Of a DNA stretch of 64,000 bases, positions 11,051 through 21,960 are shown piece after piece. The stretch is from Nilaparvata lugens (Eukaryota; Arthropoda; Insecta; Hemiptera; Delphacidae). The position numbers were made by a program, and so were the translations under genes. Position 1 is the first letter of the stretch. The number at the start of each line of letters is the position of its first letter. Location: assembly GCF_014356525.2 (NCBI RefSeq), contig NC_052518.1, forward strand, positions 26,375,160 to 26,439,159, read 5' to 3'. The notes beneath the pieces are model-generated. The model did not search any database and had not been told where the DNA came from. It saw nothing but the letters and a program-made list of their open reading frames with translations.

Positions 11051-11371
11051 ATGAGTGAGAATTTTGATTGTACAAGTTTCAATGAATTCTCAATTGAAGC
11101 AGACCCGCAAGCCAATTGGGGTTTCAACTGTTTTCCTTTTGATTGGTTTGCAGTAACAAAAGTTACATTTCCCGATAATGGTGAAATTCACCTTAAAATT
11201 ACCGATATTGATAGTGAAGGTGATTTTACATACACTATTGCATTGCCAAAAGAGTATTCACTAGTTTTAAACAAGCATAAGCTCAGAAGTTTTAATTCTC
11301 GCTCATGGGAACTGAATGTTAGTGGAAATAGAATTTTCCTAAGAGAATTGCACAGTGAATGTAGAGCTTGA
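11051..11371 (+). CDS. Small unknown protein (106 aa), copy A only
   Basis: Open from ATG at 11051. Acidic and beta-rich: PFDWFAVTKVTF, GEIHLKITDID, YTIALPKEYSLVL, KLRSFNSRSWELNVSG. Its layout (aromatic block, strand pair around HLKI, xxLPxxY/F, then K-L/I-R-x-FN and a final hydrophobic strand) resembles exon 2 of the spliced gene in copy B (ILKI, VYLPQRF, KIREFN). No equivalent is visible in copy B at 30400-31090. I do not recognise its function; an OB-like nucleic-acid-binding fold is a guess. Confidence 0.55.
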   Translation: MSENFDCTSFNEFSIEADPQANWGFNCFPFDWFAVTKVTFPDNGEIHLKITDIDSEGDFTYTIALPKEYSLVLNKHKLRSFNSRSWELNVSGNRIFLRELHSECRA

Positions 11372-11559
11372 TTTCCCCCAAGTGAAATAGGTCTGAGGAT
11401 ATCTATACCTATTTTTGGATATGCTAGCTCATTCTAAATTTACTATAGATATTCTCGGAGAAACACTTTAACAATAATGCCTGCAGTTTGTACAGCACAT
11501 GAAAATTCAATATAAATTGGTTGAGTTTTCTTAACTGTCAGGTGGAAAGCAAACCATTA

Positions 11560-11952
11560 TTATTATTAAGCATTAGATGTAGAAATATGCATTCACTTTA
11601 ATTTGACAGTATAAGTTATTAGATGTAGAAATATGGATTCACTTTAATTTGACAGCATTAGATTATTAGATGTAGTAATATGGATTCACTTTAATTTGAC
11701 AGTAGAGAATTTGAGAATGGATTCACTTTAATCTGACAGTAGAGAATTTTTCCCTCAAAGGGAAATTATTTTTTCCCTCACTCCCCTCACAGGGAAATTA
11801 TTTTTTCCCTCACTGAGAGAGAGAGAGAGATCACTCTCTCCTTCTTCATCCCCCTCGTCCTCACTGGGGGAGGGGAAGATTAGATTAGATAAGATAAGAT
11901 TAGATTAGATAAGATAAGATAAGAGAGAGAGGGTGAGGGAGAAGGAGAGGGT

Positions 11953-12035
<83 letters not shown>

Positions 12036-12161
12036 AAATCTATTTTTAGAACACCCCCCACCCTGCGGGCGGGGGAAGGGGAGGCGGGATGTACAAGGGG
12101 GGAGAGGGGGGAGGGGATTTCGAGCAAAAAAGTCAGTCCAAACTCTTGAAATTCATCTACT
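11560..12161. repeat. Terminal repeat region of copy A (right end)
   Basis: Four copies of an ATTAGATGTAGAAATATG-type sub-repeat ending TTTAATTTGACAGT (11570-11745), then AT-rich blocks with TTTTTCCCTCA, a GA microsatellite (11811-12027), and a C/G-rich stretch ending in the AGTAGA terminus (as complement) at 12161. The same components form the copy B ends. The long GA-run ORFs are not genes. Confidence 0.85.
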
Positions 12162-12195
12162 TAAATGGTTTGAATGATTCAGAAGTGTTTCAAAC

Positions 12196-12982
12196 TTGTC
12201 AAGTAAGTCTGAACGATGCCAGGTAGATTCAATTTTATATAGTCTTGGTGGAGAAGGAGAAGATTTATTGGAATCTTTTAGACTGACTGAGGAGGAAGCA
12301 GGTTGTTACGAGATAGTTAAAGGAACACTTGGGGCATATTTTGGTTTTAAAAATAACGTGTATGAAAGAGCAAAATTTTTAAACGGAGACAGTCAACAGG
12401 ACAGCTAGTGGACTCATTTGTGAATAATTTACATAAATTGGCTGATGGATGCAATTTCGGAAACTTGTGAGAGGAATTAATTAGAGACATGATTGTTATT
12501 GGGGTTTTGGACAACAAGGTGTAAGAAAGATTACAGTTGGATGATTCTCTGACATCGGAAAGAGCAATGAGCAGGGTTAGGCAGGTGGAAAATTTCAAGA
12601 AACAGCAGGCAGTTGTGCGGGACCATTACAGTTGGATGATTCTCTGACATTGGAAAGAGCAATGAGCAGGGTTAGGCAGGTGGAAAATATCAAGAAACAG
12701 CAGGCAGTTGTGCGGGACCATGATTTGAAGGATGTCAATTTAGTAGCAAACAGTCAGAACGCCAAACCAACTAGTCAGTCCCTTAGATTTACAAATACTA
12801 AGAAGTGGAAATGCTACAAATGTGGATTTTTACATGATCAGAATGGTAAGTGTCCAGCCTCAGCGAGTCATTGCTTCAAATGCAATGTGGTTGGTCATTT
12901 TGGTTGTGTATGTAAGCAAGGACTAAGACCAAATGATAGGGAAGTGGAGACTGATAACCAAACACCTGCAGAATCTACTTAG
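12196..12982 (+). pseudogene. gag-like pseudogene with CCHC knuckle
   Basis: Pieces read as a gag matrix/capsid segment and, in the last ORF (12632-12982), a zinc-knuckle region with KCYKCGFLHDQNGKC followed by HCFKCNVVGHFGCVCK. A roughly 97-bp tandem duplication (12529-12617 and 12626-12720, both with TTGGATGATTCTCTGACAT) and several stops disrupt the frame. Confidence 0.75.
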
Positions 12983-12989
12983 GAGAGCT

Positions 12990-13990
12990 GACTATAAATC
13001 AACTTCAATCCTAGGACCCATGGACGGTCTCTGCTGTAATTATTGTCAAACATCAGACAAATTTCAAGCTGGATACAGGAGCAGATTTATATGTCATTGG
13101 ATTATTGCTATGCAAATCTTTAAGACTAGATATAAAACCTTATGCCTTGCCTCTCCATGGAGCAAACAGAACTGTTTTGCAGGTTGAAGAGGTTGCCACT
13201 GCCAAAATAAAAATAAAAGGAAAGCCAATAATAGAAGATTTGTATGTTTTATCTGACAAACATATTCCTCTAGTTAGTAGAAGGGCTATTTCAACTTTAA
13301 AATTATTTCAGCCATGTGTTGAGTCCATAGAACAAAATTATGTTGTTAACAACTTTGCAGAAGTTTTCTCAAATAACCTAGGAAGCTTTCCACAGCAATT
13401 TGAATATAAAATAAAATTGGTCGAGGATTCTACACCATATGCAGTCACAGCTCCCAGGCGAATTTCATTGCCCTTGATGAGTAAAGTGGAAGAATAGTTA
13501 TAGAGAGTGTGTGAGGAAGGTGTGATTGAACCTATAACAGATTCAACTGAGTGGTGTGCACTAATAGTCGTGGTACCCAGAAAAAATGAAGCAAGGGTGA
13601 GAATTTGTGTGGATTAAACAGAATTAATTAAATACGTTCAGAGAGAAAGGTTACAACTGCATTCAGTTGTTGATGAAACGTGGTCAAAGGTGGAAGGGAG
13701 CACGTACATTTCTCTATTGGATGCATCAAATGGTTTCTGGCAGATTCCATTGAATGAAGAGAGCTATAATGTAATTTATTTATTACCGCTTTTAGTGGTT
13801 ATGTTTTCAAACGCTTGCCTTTTGGAATCAATCCGGGACCAGAAATGTACCAGAGAAGGATTGTTCAGATTTTAGAAGGAGTGAAGAGAGTGATAAACCA
13901 GGCGGATGATACTCGTATTTTGGTTGTAGGGAAGACAATAGAGGAGCATGATAAGAGATTAAAGCATTGTTGGTTAGGTTAAAGGAGCAT
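12990..13990 (+). pseudogene. Protease and reverse transcriptase remnant (gypsy-like)
   Basis: FKLDTGADLYVIG-like sequence at about 13060-13100 corresponds to a retroviral-type aspartic protease (DTGA). Downstream, EGVIEPITDSTEWCALIVVV (about 13520), SLLDASNGFWQIPL (13710-13750), YVFKRLPFGINPGPEMYQR (13800-13855) and QADDTRILV (13899-13925) match RT motifs, with the catalytic region read as QADD where YVDD is usual. Multiple frameshifts and stops; not functional. Confidence 0.8.
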
Positions 13991-14090
13991 GGTGTCATGG
14001 TGTGAACAAAACAAAATGCAAACTACGAACATGGAGCATGGTGTCATGGTGTGAACAAAACAAAATGCAAACTTAGAGCTACTAGTGTCA
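13976..14090. repeat. Direct duplication at the end of the gypsy fragment
   Basis: A unit beginning GGAGCATGGTGTCATGG and ending CAAAATGCAAACT occurs twice, about 47 bases apart. The stretch from here to 14560 holds a poly-A tract followed by ATA repeats (14221-14253) and no gene. Confidence 0.7.
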
Positions 14091-14942
14091 AGTTTCTTGA
14101 CCATGTTTTCAAAAATGTGCATCAATAAAATCAACCGCGTCAATAGTGAAAGAAATGAACATTTTTTGATTTATTGAAATTTTATGTGAAAATTAAATGT
14201 AACAATTCATCAATTCATTTAAAAAAAAAAAAAAAAAATAATAATAATAATAAATTTTTCATTCAACATACTAAATTTTTTATGCAATAAAAATTGAATT
14301 TTTCTATCTATTAAATTTAGTGATGGACTTTCAGTTAAGTGTAAAGAAAGTGAGTACGGTGCATTAATTATTAAATCCTGGATTTCATTTGTGTTTCTAA
14401 CCTACCTGACAGAGCTAGAAAAGATAGTTTGATTACACTTTTTCGAGCTGAACGAACTTTGAACCCTCTGCAAAGAACCTTACAAATATAAATTTACCCT
14501 CACGAAAACTGTTACAAATAATCATACTATTGAGAAAAGAGATATAAAAAGGAATACTCCTGAACGTTGCTGTTTCTCCGTATCAATTCTTATTCCATGC
14601 TCAAGTGTTACGATTGACTGTTTGAGAGACAATCTTCGGAGTTATCCTTTCTGCTACTTGAATCATTTTCACTCTCAATAATATTCTCTCAACTTCACCT
14701 GCTCAATAACTCCTTGTTTCAAGCGGCTTCATTCCTGTGTAGCCTACAACTGATAGTGTTTCTTCTTATCTTGTTTTCATACCGGTACATGAGGCACCGG
14801 CTGACGTAAATACTAGCAAAATAAGTAGCGTCTTTGGTTGCTATAACAACGCTGACTGTCGACTGCTGTTTTTAGCCCAGTTTTTCTTATCAGTGAACTT
14901 TCGCTTTCAATAGAACCCTTGCTGTTACTTTTCATAGAGACT

Positions 14943-16325
14943 ATGAAGCCAATGACTACTCGCCGTAGGCGCGAAAATTTGATTCGAGCACAATCGGATC
15001 TCGATAATTTAAACGGGGATCTAATTAATACTGATGTTGTAGAATTGGCAGTTAACGTCAGAAAAACTCTCTCAACAATCGCCGAAAAATATTCGACCAA
15101 TGCAATTACTGACTTGATTCCAGATATAATCGGAGTCTTAAATAAACTGGACGGTTCTATTTCGGACAACTATGAATTAAGAAACAATCTGGAAGAGCTA
15201 GTAGAAGAGAATAAGCATTTGTCAAAACTCTTGAGTGATGAGAAAAACAGAAGAGAAGATATCTCTTTAATTCAAAATTCGACAGATTTCATAACGCCTA
15301 GAAATGTTGTAAAGCGGAGAAATGAACAAAGAGTGACTAATAAATCCATCGAGACTGAGAACAGATTTTCGGTGCTCTCTTCGAATATGTCGTCACCCCT
15401 GATACTGCCACGCAGACTACAAATAACGGCTGACGTTCACCAACCCTTCTCTACTCAGATTGAACCGGAAATATTGGGTTTTAGTCGTCGTAAAAATTCT
15501 TCCAAAAAGAAACAAAAAGTTACAATTCTGACGGATAGTCAGGGAAAGCAGCTTTGCGATCATACGGGAGAATTTGGAGAGGATTTTGATGTATTGGTCT
15601 GCACAAAATCAAGTGCCAAGTTGAAGCATGTTGTCCAAGATGGTCTTTGTTTGATAAAGAATTTCACAGAAAAAGATTTTGTTATAGTAGCGGCTGGTTC
15701 AAACGACCTACATCGGGATGAACCGTTCCAGTTGACATTGAACCAAGCAATGCGGTCGCTCACAGAGATCGATATTAAGTCAAATCTCCTCTTGTGCAGT
15801 GTGCCCTACAGATATGATGATCCTTCTCTTAATGAATATATCTCCTATGCTAATTCGTATTTATCAAGAGCAGTTGGAAGCTATATAGGCTGTTTAAATA
15901 TTCACTACTTGGATATTAACACATTCCTCGGAAAATCTCATTTCACAAGGCACGGGCTCCACCTCAACCGACGCGGGAAAAGGATTCTGGTCAACAGGCT
16001 AACGAAATTTGTGAAAGACTTTTCTGTTGCCAAACCTGTGTCCGCAAATACTAAAGTCGAGAATACCAGTTCACGTGCAATCAAATCTCACATTGGAAGA
16101 ACTGTTGATACCGTGACCATTTCATCACCTTTGTGCCAAACTCTTGATAAAACATTTCATACTCCTCAATCATCCTCAAAAGCCGATCATCAAGATTTAT
16201 CAAACAATTTCAAGACAATTCACACTCCTGTTTCACAAGCTTATCATAATATTTCAGACAGAACTACCTATCAATCTCAACATTTTTTAGACAGGTCTTC
16301 CCATGTAATAAACAAATCAATTTAG
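14943..16325 (+). CDS. LINE ORF1 with SGNH/GDSL esterase-like domain
   Basis: 460 residues from the ATG at 14943. The N-terminal part (1-150) is charged and helical with a probable coiled coil (LEELVEENKHLSKLLSDEKN). From about residue 195 comes an SGNH-hydrolase-like domain: block I TILTDSQGK (catalytic Ser), block III-like AAGSNDLH (Asn), and HGLHLNRRGKRILV supplying the terminal His. The C-terminal about 100 residues are Ser/Thr/His-rich. Such ORF1 esterase domains are known in CR1-type LINEs and probably act in RNP assembly or membrane interaction. Open and undamaged. Confidence 0.85.
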   Translation: MKPMTTRRRRENLIRAQSDLDNLNGDLINTDVVELAVNVRKTLSTIAEKYSTNAITDLIPDIIGVLNKLDGSISDNYELRNNLEELVEENKHLSKLLSDEKNRREDISLIQNSTDFITPRNVVKRRNEQRVTNKSIETENRFSVLSSNMSSPLILPRRLQITADVHQPFSTQIEPEILGFSRRKNSSKKKQKVTILTDSQGKQLCDHTGEFGEDFDVLVCTKSSAKLKHVVQDGLCLIKNFTEKDFVIVAAGSNDLHRDEPFQLTLNQAMRSLTEIDIKSNLLLCSVPYRYDDPSLNEYISYANSYLSRAVGSYIGCLNIHYLDINTFLGKSHFTRHGLHLNRRGKRILVNRLTKFVKDFSVAKPVSANTKVENTSSRAIKSHIGRTVDTVTISSPLCQTLDKTFHTPQSSSKADHQDLSNNFKTIHTPVSQAYHNISDRTTYQSQHFLDRSSHVINKSI

Positions 16326-16405
16326 ACGTACACTGTAAGAAAAATAATTTTTCATTATTCTTTTGTAATGTACAATGTCTGGGCAATAAAATTAACGAGA
16401 TTGAA

Positions 16406-19144
16406 ATGATTAATAATAATAATAAGAATTTTGATGTGCTTTGTATATCTGAGCATTGGTTGAGAGCAAATGTCATAGATCTGATCAATATAAATGGATT
16501 TTCACTGGTATCTGCTTTCTGTAGAGCGAGTGCAAGAAATGGTGGTGTCGCTATCTTTGTAGCAAATAAACTTACTGATCATATCAGGGCCATTGATATG
16601 ACTGCTTTTAACTGTGAAATTCATCATGAATTTGCTGGTATCATTGTAAAGAAACTAAATATTATAGTAATAGTAGTTTATAGGTCGCCAAGTGGTAATT
16701 TGAATCTTTTTCTTGAGTCATTGGAAAAACTTATATTATTTTTAAGTACAAAACATAAACATAAATATCATTTCATAGTTGGTGGTGATTTTAACGTAAA
16801 TGTTTTATCTAGAAACCCAGACAGATCTGAATTAGTTAATATTTTGAAGTCTGTAAATTTGTATCTTACTAATTTCGAGGCTACTAGACTTGACTCAGCA
16901 CTTGACAACATCGCTACAGACTTGAGTCCTGACTTATTCTCTGTGAAAGTAGAACCTGTTGCTTTGGGTGATCATGACGCTTTATGTCTCTATCTAAAAT
17001 CTGATATCTTTCCCAGTCAGGCTAGAGGTGAAAACCCTATGAATAATAGTCTTCAAAAATTTAAATCAAGACCAATAACTGATGCTGGACTTGATAGTTT
17101 CTGTTGTAGACTCAGTTCAGTTGATTGGAGAGAGTTTCTTATATATGGAAATGCTGAATGTAATTTTAATTCATTTTTTAATAAGTTTCAAGAATTGTTT
17201 ATTGAGTCTTTTCCACTATTTAATTGTAATTCAAGATCTAGTACTAGTAAGAAGAAACCTCACCTCACTTCTCCTGCCTTGGAGAGTTTGAGATGTTTTG
17301 TCCTCATTGCGTATGACAGGTTCAAGAATAATAGAACAGACTCAGCCAGATTAACTTATAATAACTTGAAGAAAATGTATAAAGCTGAGCTGAAAATGAC
17401 ACAGCTGAAATCCAACGCAGACTTTATTGAATCAGCCAATAATAAATGTGCAGCTGCTTGGAAAGTTATTAGAAAAAGTTCCAAACCAACACAATCTAGT
17501 ATAACATCTGTTTCAGCCGAAGATTTCAATAACTATTTTGTGAAATCAGTCTCAAAAATGCGAGATTCTATTGATCCATCCAATGTGTTGGCTGAGGAGC
17601 TTCTGGCCTCTGCCCCTAGATCCTTGCATGAATTTGTTCTAAGAGAATTGTCATGTCAGGAAATTGCTAATATAGTCTCTAGAATGAAATCATCTTCAAC
17701 TAAAGATATTTATCACCACTCCAGCTCTATGATGAAAACTGTCATAAATTTCATACTGGCACCATTAACAACTTGTTTCAACGCATGTATAAGAGATTCC
17801 ATTTTTCCACTGAAACTCAAGCATTCCAGAACAGTGCCTATTCATAAAAAAGGTTCTAAAGATCTGCCTGAAAATTTTAGACCCATCTCAATTCCACCTA
17901 TTTTTAGCAAAATTCTAGAATATGCTATTGCCGGTCAATTGTACGAGTTTTTCGAGAGTAATGGTTTGTTCTCAACTTCTCAATTTGGCTTTAGAAAAGG
18001 AAAGTCTACAGTTGATGCAGTCACCTCTGTAGTGAGCGATGTTGAAAATAGTTTTGACAATAAAAACTTCACAGGAGTTGTACTATTCGATCTGAGTCGA
18101 GCTTTCGATGTTGTCGATCATAATATTTTATCGAAGAAACTCCATCATCTGGGTGTACGCAACAAGGCACTTAAACTTTTGAAATCATATTTAAACAATA
18201 GAAGTCAGTCTGTATGTATAAACTCCAATCTCTCAAATCCATTATCTGTTCCTCACGGGGTCCCTCAAGGTTCCATTCTTGGGCCTCTACTTTTCATAGT
18301 TATGATGAATGATATTGAGTACAACATTGGATCAAAAGTTGTATGCTATGCTGATGATTCATCCATAATTACAATAGATAAAGACCTGAATACTCTCCAA
18401 CAAAAAATGAACAAGTGTCAGGATGAGGCTGCAGTTTGGTTCAAGGCAAATGGTTTGCTGCTTAATAAAGATAAAACCCAGATATTATTGCTTGCACTGA
18501 GACAGGTTAGTGAAGGTGCAAAAAATGCTAAGCTTCTTGGTATTACACTGGACCAAAAGCTTTCCTGGAGTTCTCACATAGATAATTTATGTTCAAAACT
18601 CTCCAGGGTAATTTACTTGTTACGCAGTCTCAGCGACTCTGTTCCCAAAAAATACATGAGAACTTGCTATTTTGCTTTCTTCCAGAGTGTGTTTCTGTAT
18701 GGCCTGGAACTATGGGGGTGTGCTCCAGATGCACAGAAAGTATTCTTACTACAAAAGAAAGCTCTTAGGATAATTTCTGGTGCAGCATATTTGGATCATT
18801 GTAGGCCTCTATTTGTTGGAGAGAAAATCATGACTTTGCATGGCATGGTAGTTTTCAGGCTCTTGATGAGTGTAAAGAGAAAGATAGGCTTGTTCCACTG
18901 TAGGGATGAAATACATAGCTACAATACTAGGAACAAATCCAAAATTGATGTACCCTACTCAAGATTAAGCAAGGTATTAAATAGTCCAAGTCTCATATCA
19001 TTAAAGCTTTTCAATGCACTACCATATTCGGTTAGGGTTTTACACGAATCAAAATTTAAATGTTGTTTAGAGTCTCTCCTTTTGAAAACCCCCTTATATT
19101 CTATTTCTGATTTTTATCAAGTAACAGTGGAAGATTTTGCCTAA
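16406..19144 (+). CDS. LINE ORF2: AP endonuclease and reverse transcriptase
   Basis: 912 residues from the first ATG, but the endonuclease clearly starts upstream: in the same frame from 16325 the sequence reads FFCNVQCLGNKINEIE, the usual first APE block, right after the ORF1 stop and without an ATG. Endonuclease motifs: ISEHW, YRSPSGN, VGGDFNVN, GDHDAL. RT motifs: LPENFRPISI, QFGFRKGKSTVDAV, LFDLSRAFDVVDH, HGVPQGSILGPLLF and the catalytic CYADDSS (YADD). The frame is open throughout, so this copy could be recently active. Translation may depend on reinitiation or frameshifting at the ORF1 stop. Confidence 0.92.
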   Translation: MINNNNKNFDVLCISEHWLRANVIDLININGFSLVSAFCRASARNGGVAIFVANKLTDHIRAIDMTAFNCEIHHEFAGIIVKKLNIIVIVVYRSPSGNLNLFLESLEKLILFLSTKHKHKYHFIVGGDFNVNVLSRNPDRSELVNILKSVNLYLTNFEATRLDSALDNIATDLSPDLFSVKVEPVALGDHDALCLYLKSDIFPSQARGENPMNNSLQKFKSRPITDAGLDSFCCRLSSVDWREFLIYGNAECNFNSFFNKFQELFIESFPLFNCNSRSSTSKKKPHLTSPALESLRCFVLIAYDRFKNNRTDSARLTYNNLKKMYKAELKMTQLKSNADFIESANNKCAAAWKVIRKSSKPTQSSITSVSAEDFNNYFVKSVSKMRDSIDPSNVLAEELLASAPRSLHEFVLRELSCQEIANIVSRMKSSSTKDIYHHSSSMMKTVINFILAPLTTCFNACIRDSIFPLKLKHSRTVPIHKKGSKDLPENFRPISIPPIFSKILEYAIAGQLYEFFESNGLFSTSQFGFRKGKSTVDAVTSVVSDVENSFDNKNFTGVVLFDLSRAFDVVDHNILSKKLHHLGVRNKALKLLKSYLNNRSQSVCINSNLSNPLSVPHGVPQGSILGPLLFIVMMNDIEYNIGSKVVCYADDSSIITIDKDLNTLQQKMNKCQDEAAVWFKANGLLLNKDKTQILLLALRQVSEGAKNAKLLGITLDQKLSWSSHIDNLCSKLSRVIYLLRSLSDSVPKKYMRTCYFAFFQSVFLYGLELWGCAPDAQKVFLLQKKALRIISGAAYLDHCRPLFVGEKIMTLHGMVVFRLLMSVKRKIGLFHCRDEIHSYNTRNKSKIDVPYSRLSKVLNSPSLISLKLFNALPYSVRVLHESKFKCCLESLLLKTPLYSISDFYQVTVEDFA

Positions 19145-19410
19145 TTATGAAAACCTTATTAATCTTTGAAGAACCTCAATTAGAAGATATTCTGTGATTT
19201 TAGAAGATAAGAACATTATGTGATCTTACCGTACTCGATTATATTGATATGTTTGTGTTGAAAATCAATTAGCCTATCCTCAACTTATGTCTAGTTTTAG
19301 TAATATTTTACATGTTTTGACTGTGTATTTATTTGACGTTTCCAATTGCAATGTAAACAATGCTTGAAGGAATAAAAACATTCTTATTCTTCTTATTCTT
19401 ATTCTAGTAA

Positions 19411-20395
19411 AATTTTTTTATGTCAAGAGGGGGGTATTTGTAATATTACATTTTTCTTCTCACATTTGAATCGAATCTTCAATTCGAGATCTATGGAACT
19501 TTATAGTAAATGTCAGAGTTATCAATAGACGGACAAATTTTTTGACGGAGAATTTATTATCGTAAATGTTTGTTGCATTGTTCCATGGTGTCACCGAGGC
19601 AGGGTTAACAAATTACTAGATAAACAGTTTATTTAAATAGAATATGTATAAAAATTTAAAATAACATTTTCAAAATAAAGTTTTATTGAGAACAGATGTA
19701 GAATGTGAATTCTAAACTTGTAAATTATAATTTTGTGGTGACGTGTCTGTAAAAATCGATACTGAACGAGGCGTTGGCTTTCATGACTTGCAACTTGTGG
19801 TTTTTTCCTGTTCTCCTTCTTCTCTGAAAAATGGCTGGCTACAAATGTTGTCGTGGAGTTTTGCTCTAAATCATTTTCGTTTATTAATGTTTTAAATTGA
19901 GTTTTATATAAATTTTTGTGCTGTTTTGTTCAGATTTAGCTGTTTGTATAGTCAAGCCAACAGCCACTGTGTTTCAACTGTAAACTAGATAAGTATTTTA
20001 GTTCGTAATAACTCTGAAATAATTAGGCTTAATACCTTAATACCTTATATTGTTTCTTTGTGTATTTGTGTAATTTCATCTGAAGATTATAAGTAAATTT
20101 GCTCTGAAAACTGGATTTCTCATTCATAGGCAATAGATCCGTTCACAGTTTATCAAGAATCTATTTTATTGGAGCCGACAACTATCCATAGGTTGATAGG
20201 TGTTAAATGCTATTCCAACCGATTAAGGAAAAAATGGTAGCACGGCAATATCATAAACCTACTTTGTTCCAAATTTCGTGAATATCGTTAGAGCCGTTTT
20301 CGAGACCCGTTGAACATAAATATTTATACCCATATAACCATATTATAGCCACATAACCATATAAACAGAACCATATAATCGATGGATATGGTTTT
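19411..20395. other. No gene; unannotated AT-rich sequence
   Basis: No supported ORF. The stretch at 20230-20330 (CCAAATTTCGTGAATATCG ... GAGCCGTTTTCGAGACCCG) has the look of a dispersed insect repeat, but I cannot name it. Confidence 0.5.
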
Positions 20396-20931
20396 AGTAA
20401 TACATATATAATAGCCTATATATTATATATACCTATATAAATATATATATATATATATATACAGAAATTGCTCGCTCAATATTATAGGATAAATTCATTA
20501 GCATTTGAATAATTGCAATATCTCAGTCATTTCCAGATGGCTATTGAAACATTGATCTAACTAAAGCATGATATCAGTGTCAAAGACCGAATTCTGCGTT
20601 TCAGTTCATTATCATGTGAGTGAGAGAGAGAGAGAGCCCGAAGGAAAGGGTATGTTTGAGAGAGTGATGTGGTGGAGTGGGAGTGAGAGATTTCGATATA
20701 TTATAATTATGCTATATGGTGGGTGAGGAATCATAGTGTGTCCCTTATGCGACACATATATTATATATAATATAACTAACGATATGAGCCCGAAGGAAAG
20801 GGTATGTTTGAGAGAGTGATGTGGTTGAGTGGGAGTGAGAGATTTCGATATATTATAATTATGCTATATGGTGGGTGAGGAATCATAGTGTGTCCCATAA
20901 GCGACACATATATTATATATAATATAACTAA

Positions 20932-20983
<52 letters not shown>

Positions 20984-21045
20984 TCATTAGCATTTGAATA
21001 ATTGCAATATCTCAGTCATTTCCAGATGGCTATCTATATATATTC

Positions 21046-21093
<48 letters not shown>

Positions 21094-21145
21094 GAATATA
21101 TATAGATAGCCATCTGGAAATGACTGAGATATTGCAATTATTCAA

Positions 21146-21183
<38 letters not shown>

Positions 21184-21360
21184 GAATATATATAGATAGC
21201 CATCTGGAAATGACTGAGATATTGCAATTATTCAAATGTATATATATATATATACATTTATATATAAAATTATAAAATATATATATATATATATATATAT
21301 AGATATATATATATATAGAGGTATATATAATATATAGGCTATTATATATGTAGTACTAAA
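20396..21360. repeat. AT microsatellites with nested direct and inverted repeats
   Basis: A roughly 53-base unit (ATTCATTAGCATTTGAATAA ... TCCAGATGGCTAT) occurs at about 20490 and 20981 in one orientation and at about 21105 and 21181 in the other, separated by (AT)n runs. Two near-identical copies of a roughly 150-base unit starting CCCGAAGGAAAGGGTATG lie at 20638 and 20788. Parts of both units reappear reversed at 62640-62750 and 63341-63520. Confidence 0.8.
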
Positions 21361-21718
21361 ACCATATCCATCGATTTTGGAAGCGGCATGTCTCCCCATC
21401 TTCTCAATCTTTTGAAACAGCATTTATTGTCTAAGGGTGGTGAAAGAAGTTTACTGCATTTCTTAACAACAATCTGCAGACTGACGTCTCAGGTATCAGA
21501 ATACAACGGCCTTGCCGTTCTTGTTCTTGGTACCTTATACAAAAGGGACCCCATAATACAAAAAGAAATCAGTTGCCAGACAAAGCTAGCGGAAGAAGAA
21601 GAAGAAGAAGAATAACAAGAAGAAGAAGAATAACAAGAAGAAGAAGAAGAAGACGACGACAGGTGGAGAAGAAGAACAAGCGAGAAGTCGAAGAAGATAA
21701 TAGAAGAAGGAGACAGAA

Positions 21719-21749
<31 letters not shown>

Positions 21750-21960
21750 GTGAAAAATAATAATAAGAAAAGATAGAGATAGGAGAAGATTATAACCGTT
21801 AATTACACTATTGTATCTATGACCACTCTTTTGAGGAGTTGAAAACTTATAAATTACTGGTGGTACTCTCATACAGTAACAGTCAGGGTTGTATTCAAAT
21901 ACCATTGGATAACATCTTTCCAATATTGTTTCATTCATCTAGAAGTATATTATGTTAGTA
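21360..21960. repeat. Paralogous empty site for Polinton copy B (inverted)
   Basis: Read on the minus strand, 21938-21777 matches the left flank of copy B (27241-27400); 21777-21600 is a (TTC)n tract equivalent to 27410-27619; and 21600-21530 matches the right flank (50746-50826: TTTTTGTATTATGG, CCCTTTTGTATAAGGTACC). The two flanks are contiguous here with no element between. The segment continues (21510-21360) with similarity to 55304-55480. GA-triplet ORFs in this stretch are spurious. Confidence 0.85.

Larger units (their letters stand above)
1..12161. mobile_element. Maverick/Polinton (adintovirus-like) copy A, partial and decayed
   Basis: This is the same element family as the complete copy at 27620-50739, in the opposite orientation and truncated by the window start. 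Seen here in order: spliced small gene (minus), BIR pseudogene (minus), PolB and integrase pseudogenes (plus), intact ATPase, two further intact genes, a 106-aa ORF and a terminal repeat region. The right end reads ...ATCTACT at 12161, the complement of the AGTAGA start seen at both ends of copy B, and the preceding G/A-rich stretch with TTTCGAGCAAAAAAGTCAGTC matches copy B's right end. The 6 bases beyond it are TAAATG, but the partner duplication would lie outside the window. The capsid half should lie to the left of position 1. The mixture of intact and broken genes indicates an old insertion decaying gene by gene. Confidence 0.9.
12162..13990 (+). mobile_element. Decayed Ty3/gypsy-like retrotransposon fragment (gag to RT)
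   Basis: A string of short open pieces in several frames gives gag-like, protease-like and reverse transcriptase-like segments in the right order for an LTR retrotransposon. No LTR, integrase or RNase H is visible, and it starts directly at the end of Polinton copy A, so copy A may have inserted into it or removed its 5' part. Confidence 0.8.
14560..19410 (+). mobile_element. Non-LTR retrotransposon (LINE, CR1/L2-like), nearly intact
   Basis: Two long ORFs in retrotransposon order (esterase-type ORF1, then endonuclease plus RT ORF2) and a 3' end consisting of AATAAAAACA followed by TTCTTATTC repeats up to 19405. The 5' boundary is uncertain. ORF1 with an SGNH-type domain and a simple-repeat 3' tail fit the CR1/L2/Rex1 part of the LINE tree. 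Confidence 0.85.

Noticed and set aside
11900..12127. 75-codon Leu/Ser-rich ORF (minus)
   Set aside because: Translation of a GA microsatellite and G-rich terminal repeat.
21489..21938. 149-codon ORF rich in Leu and Ser (minus) and a 67-codon Arg/Lys ORF (plus)
   Set aside because: By-products of the GAA/TTC tract in the empty-site paralog.
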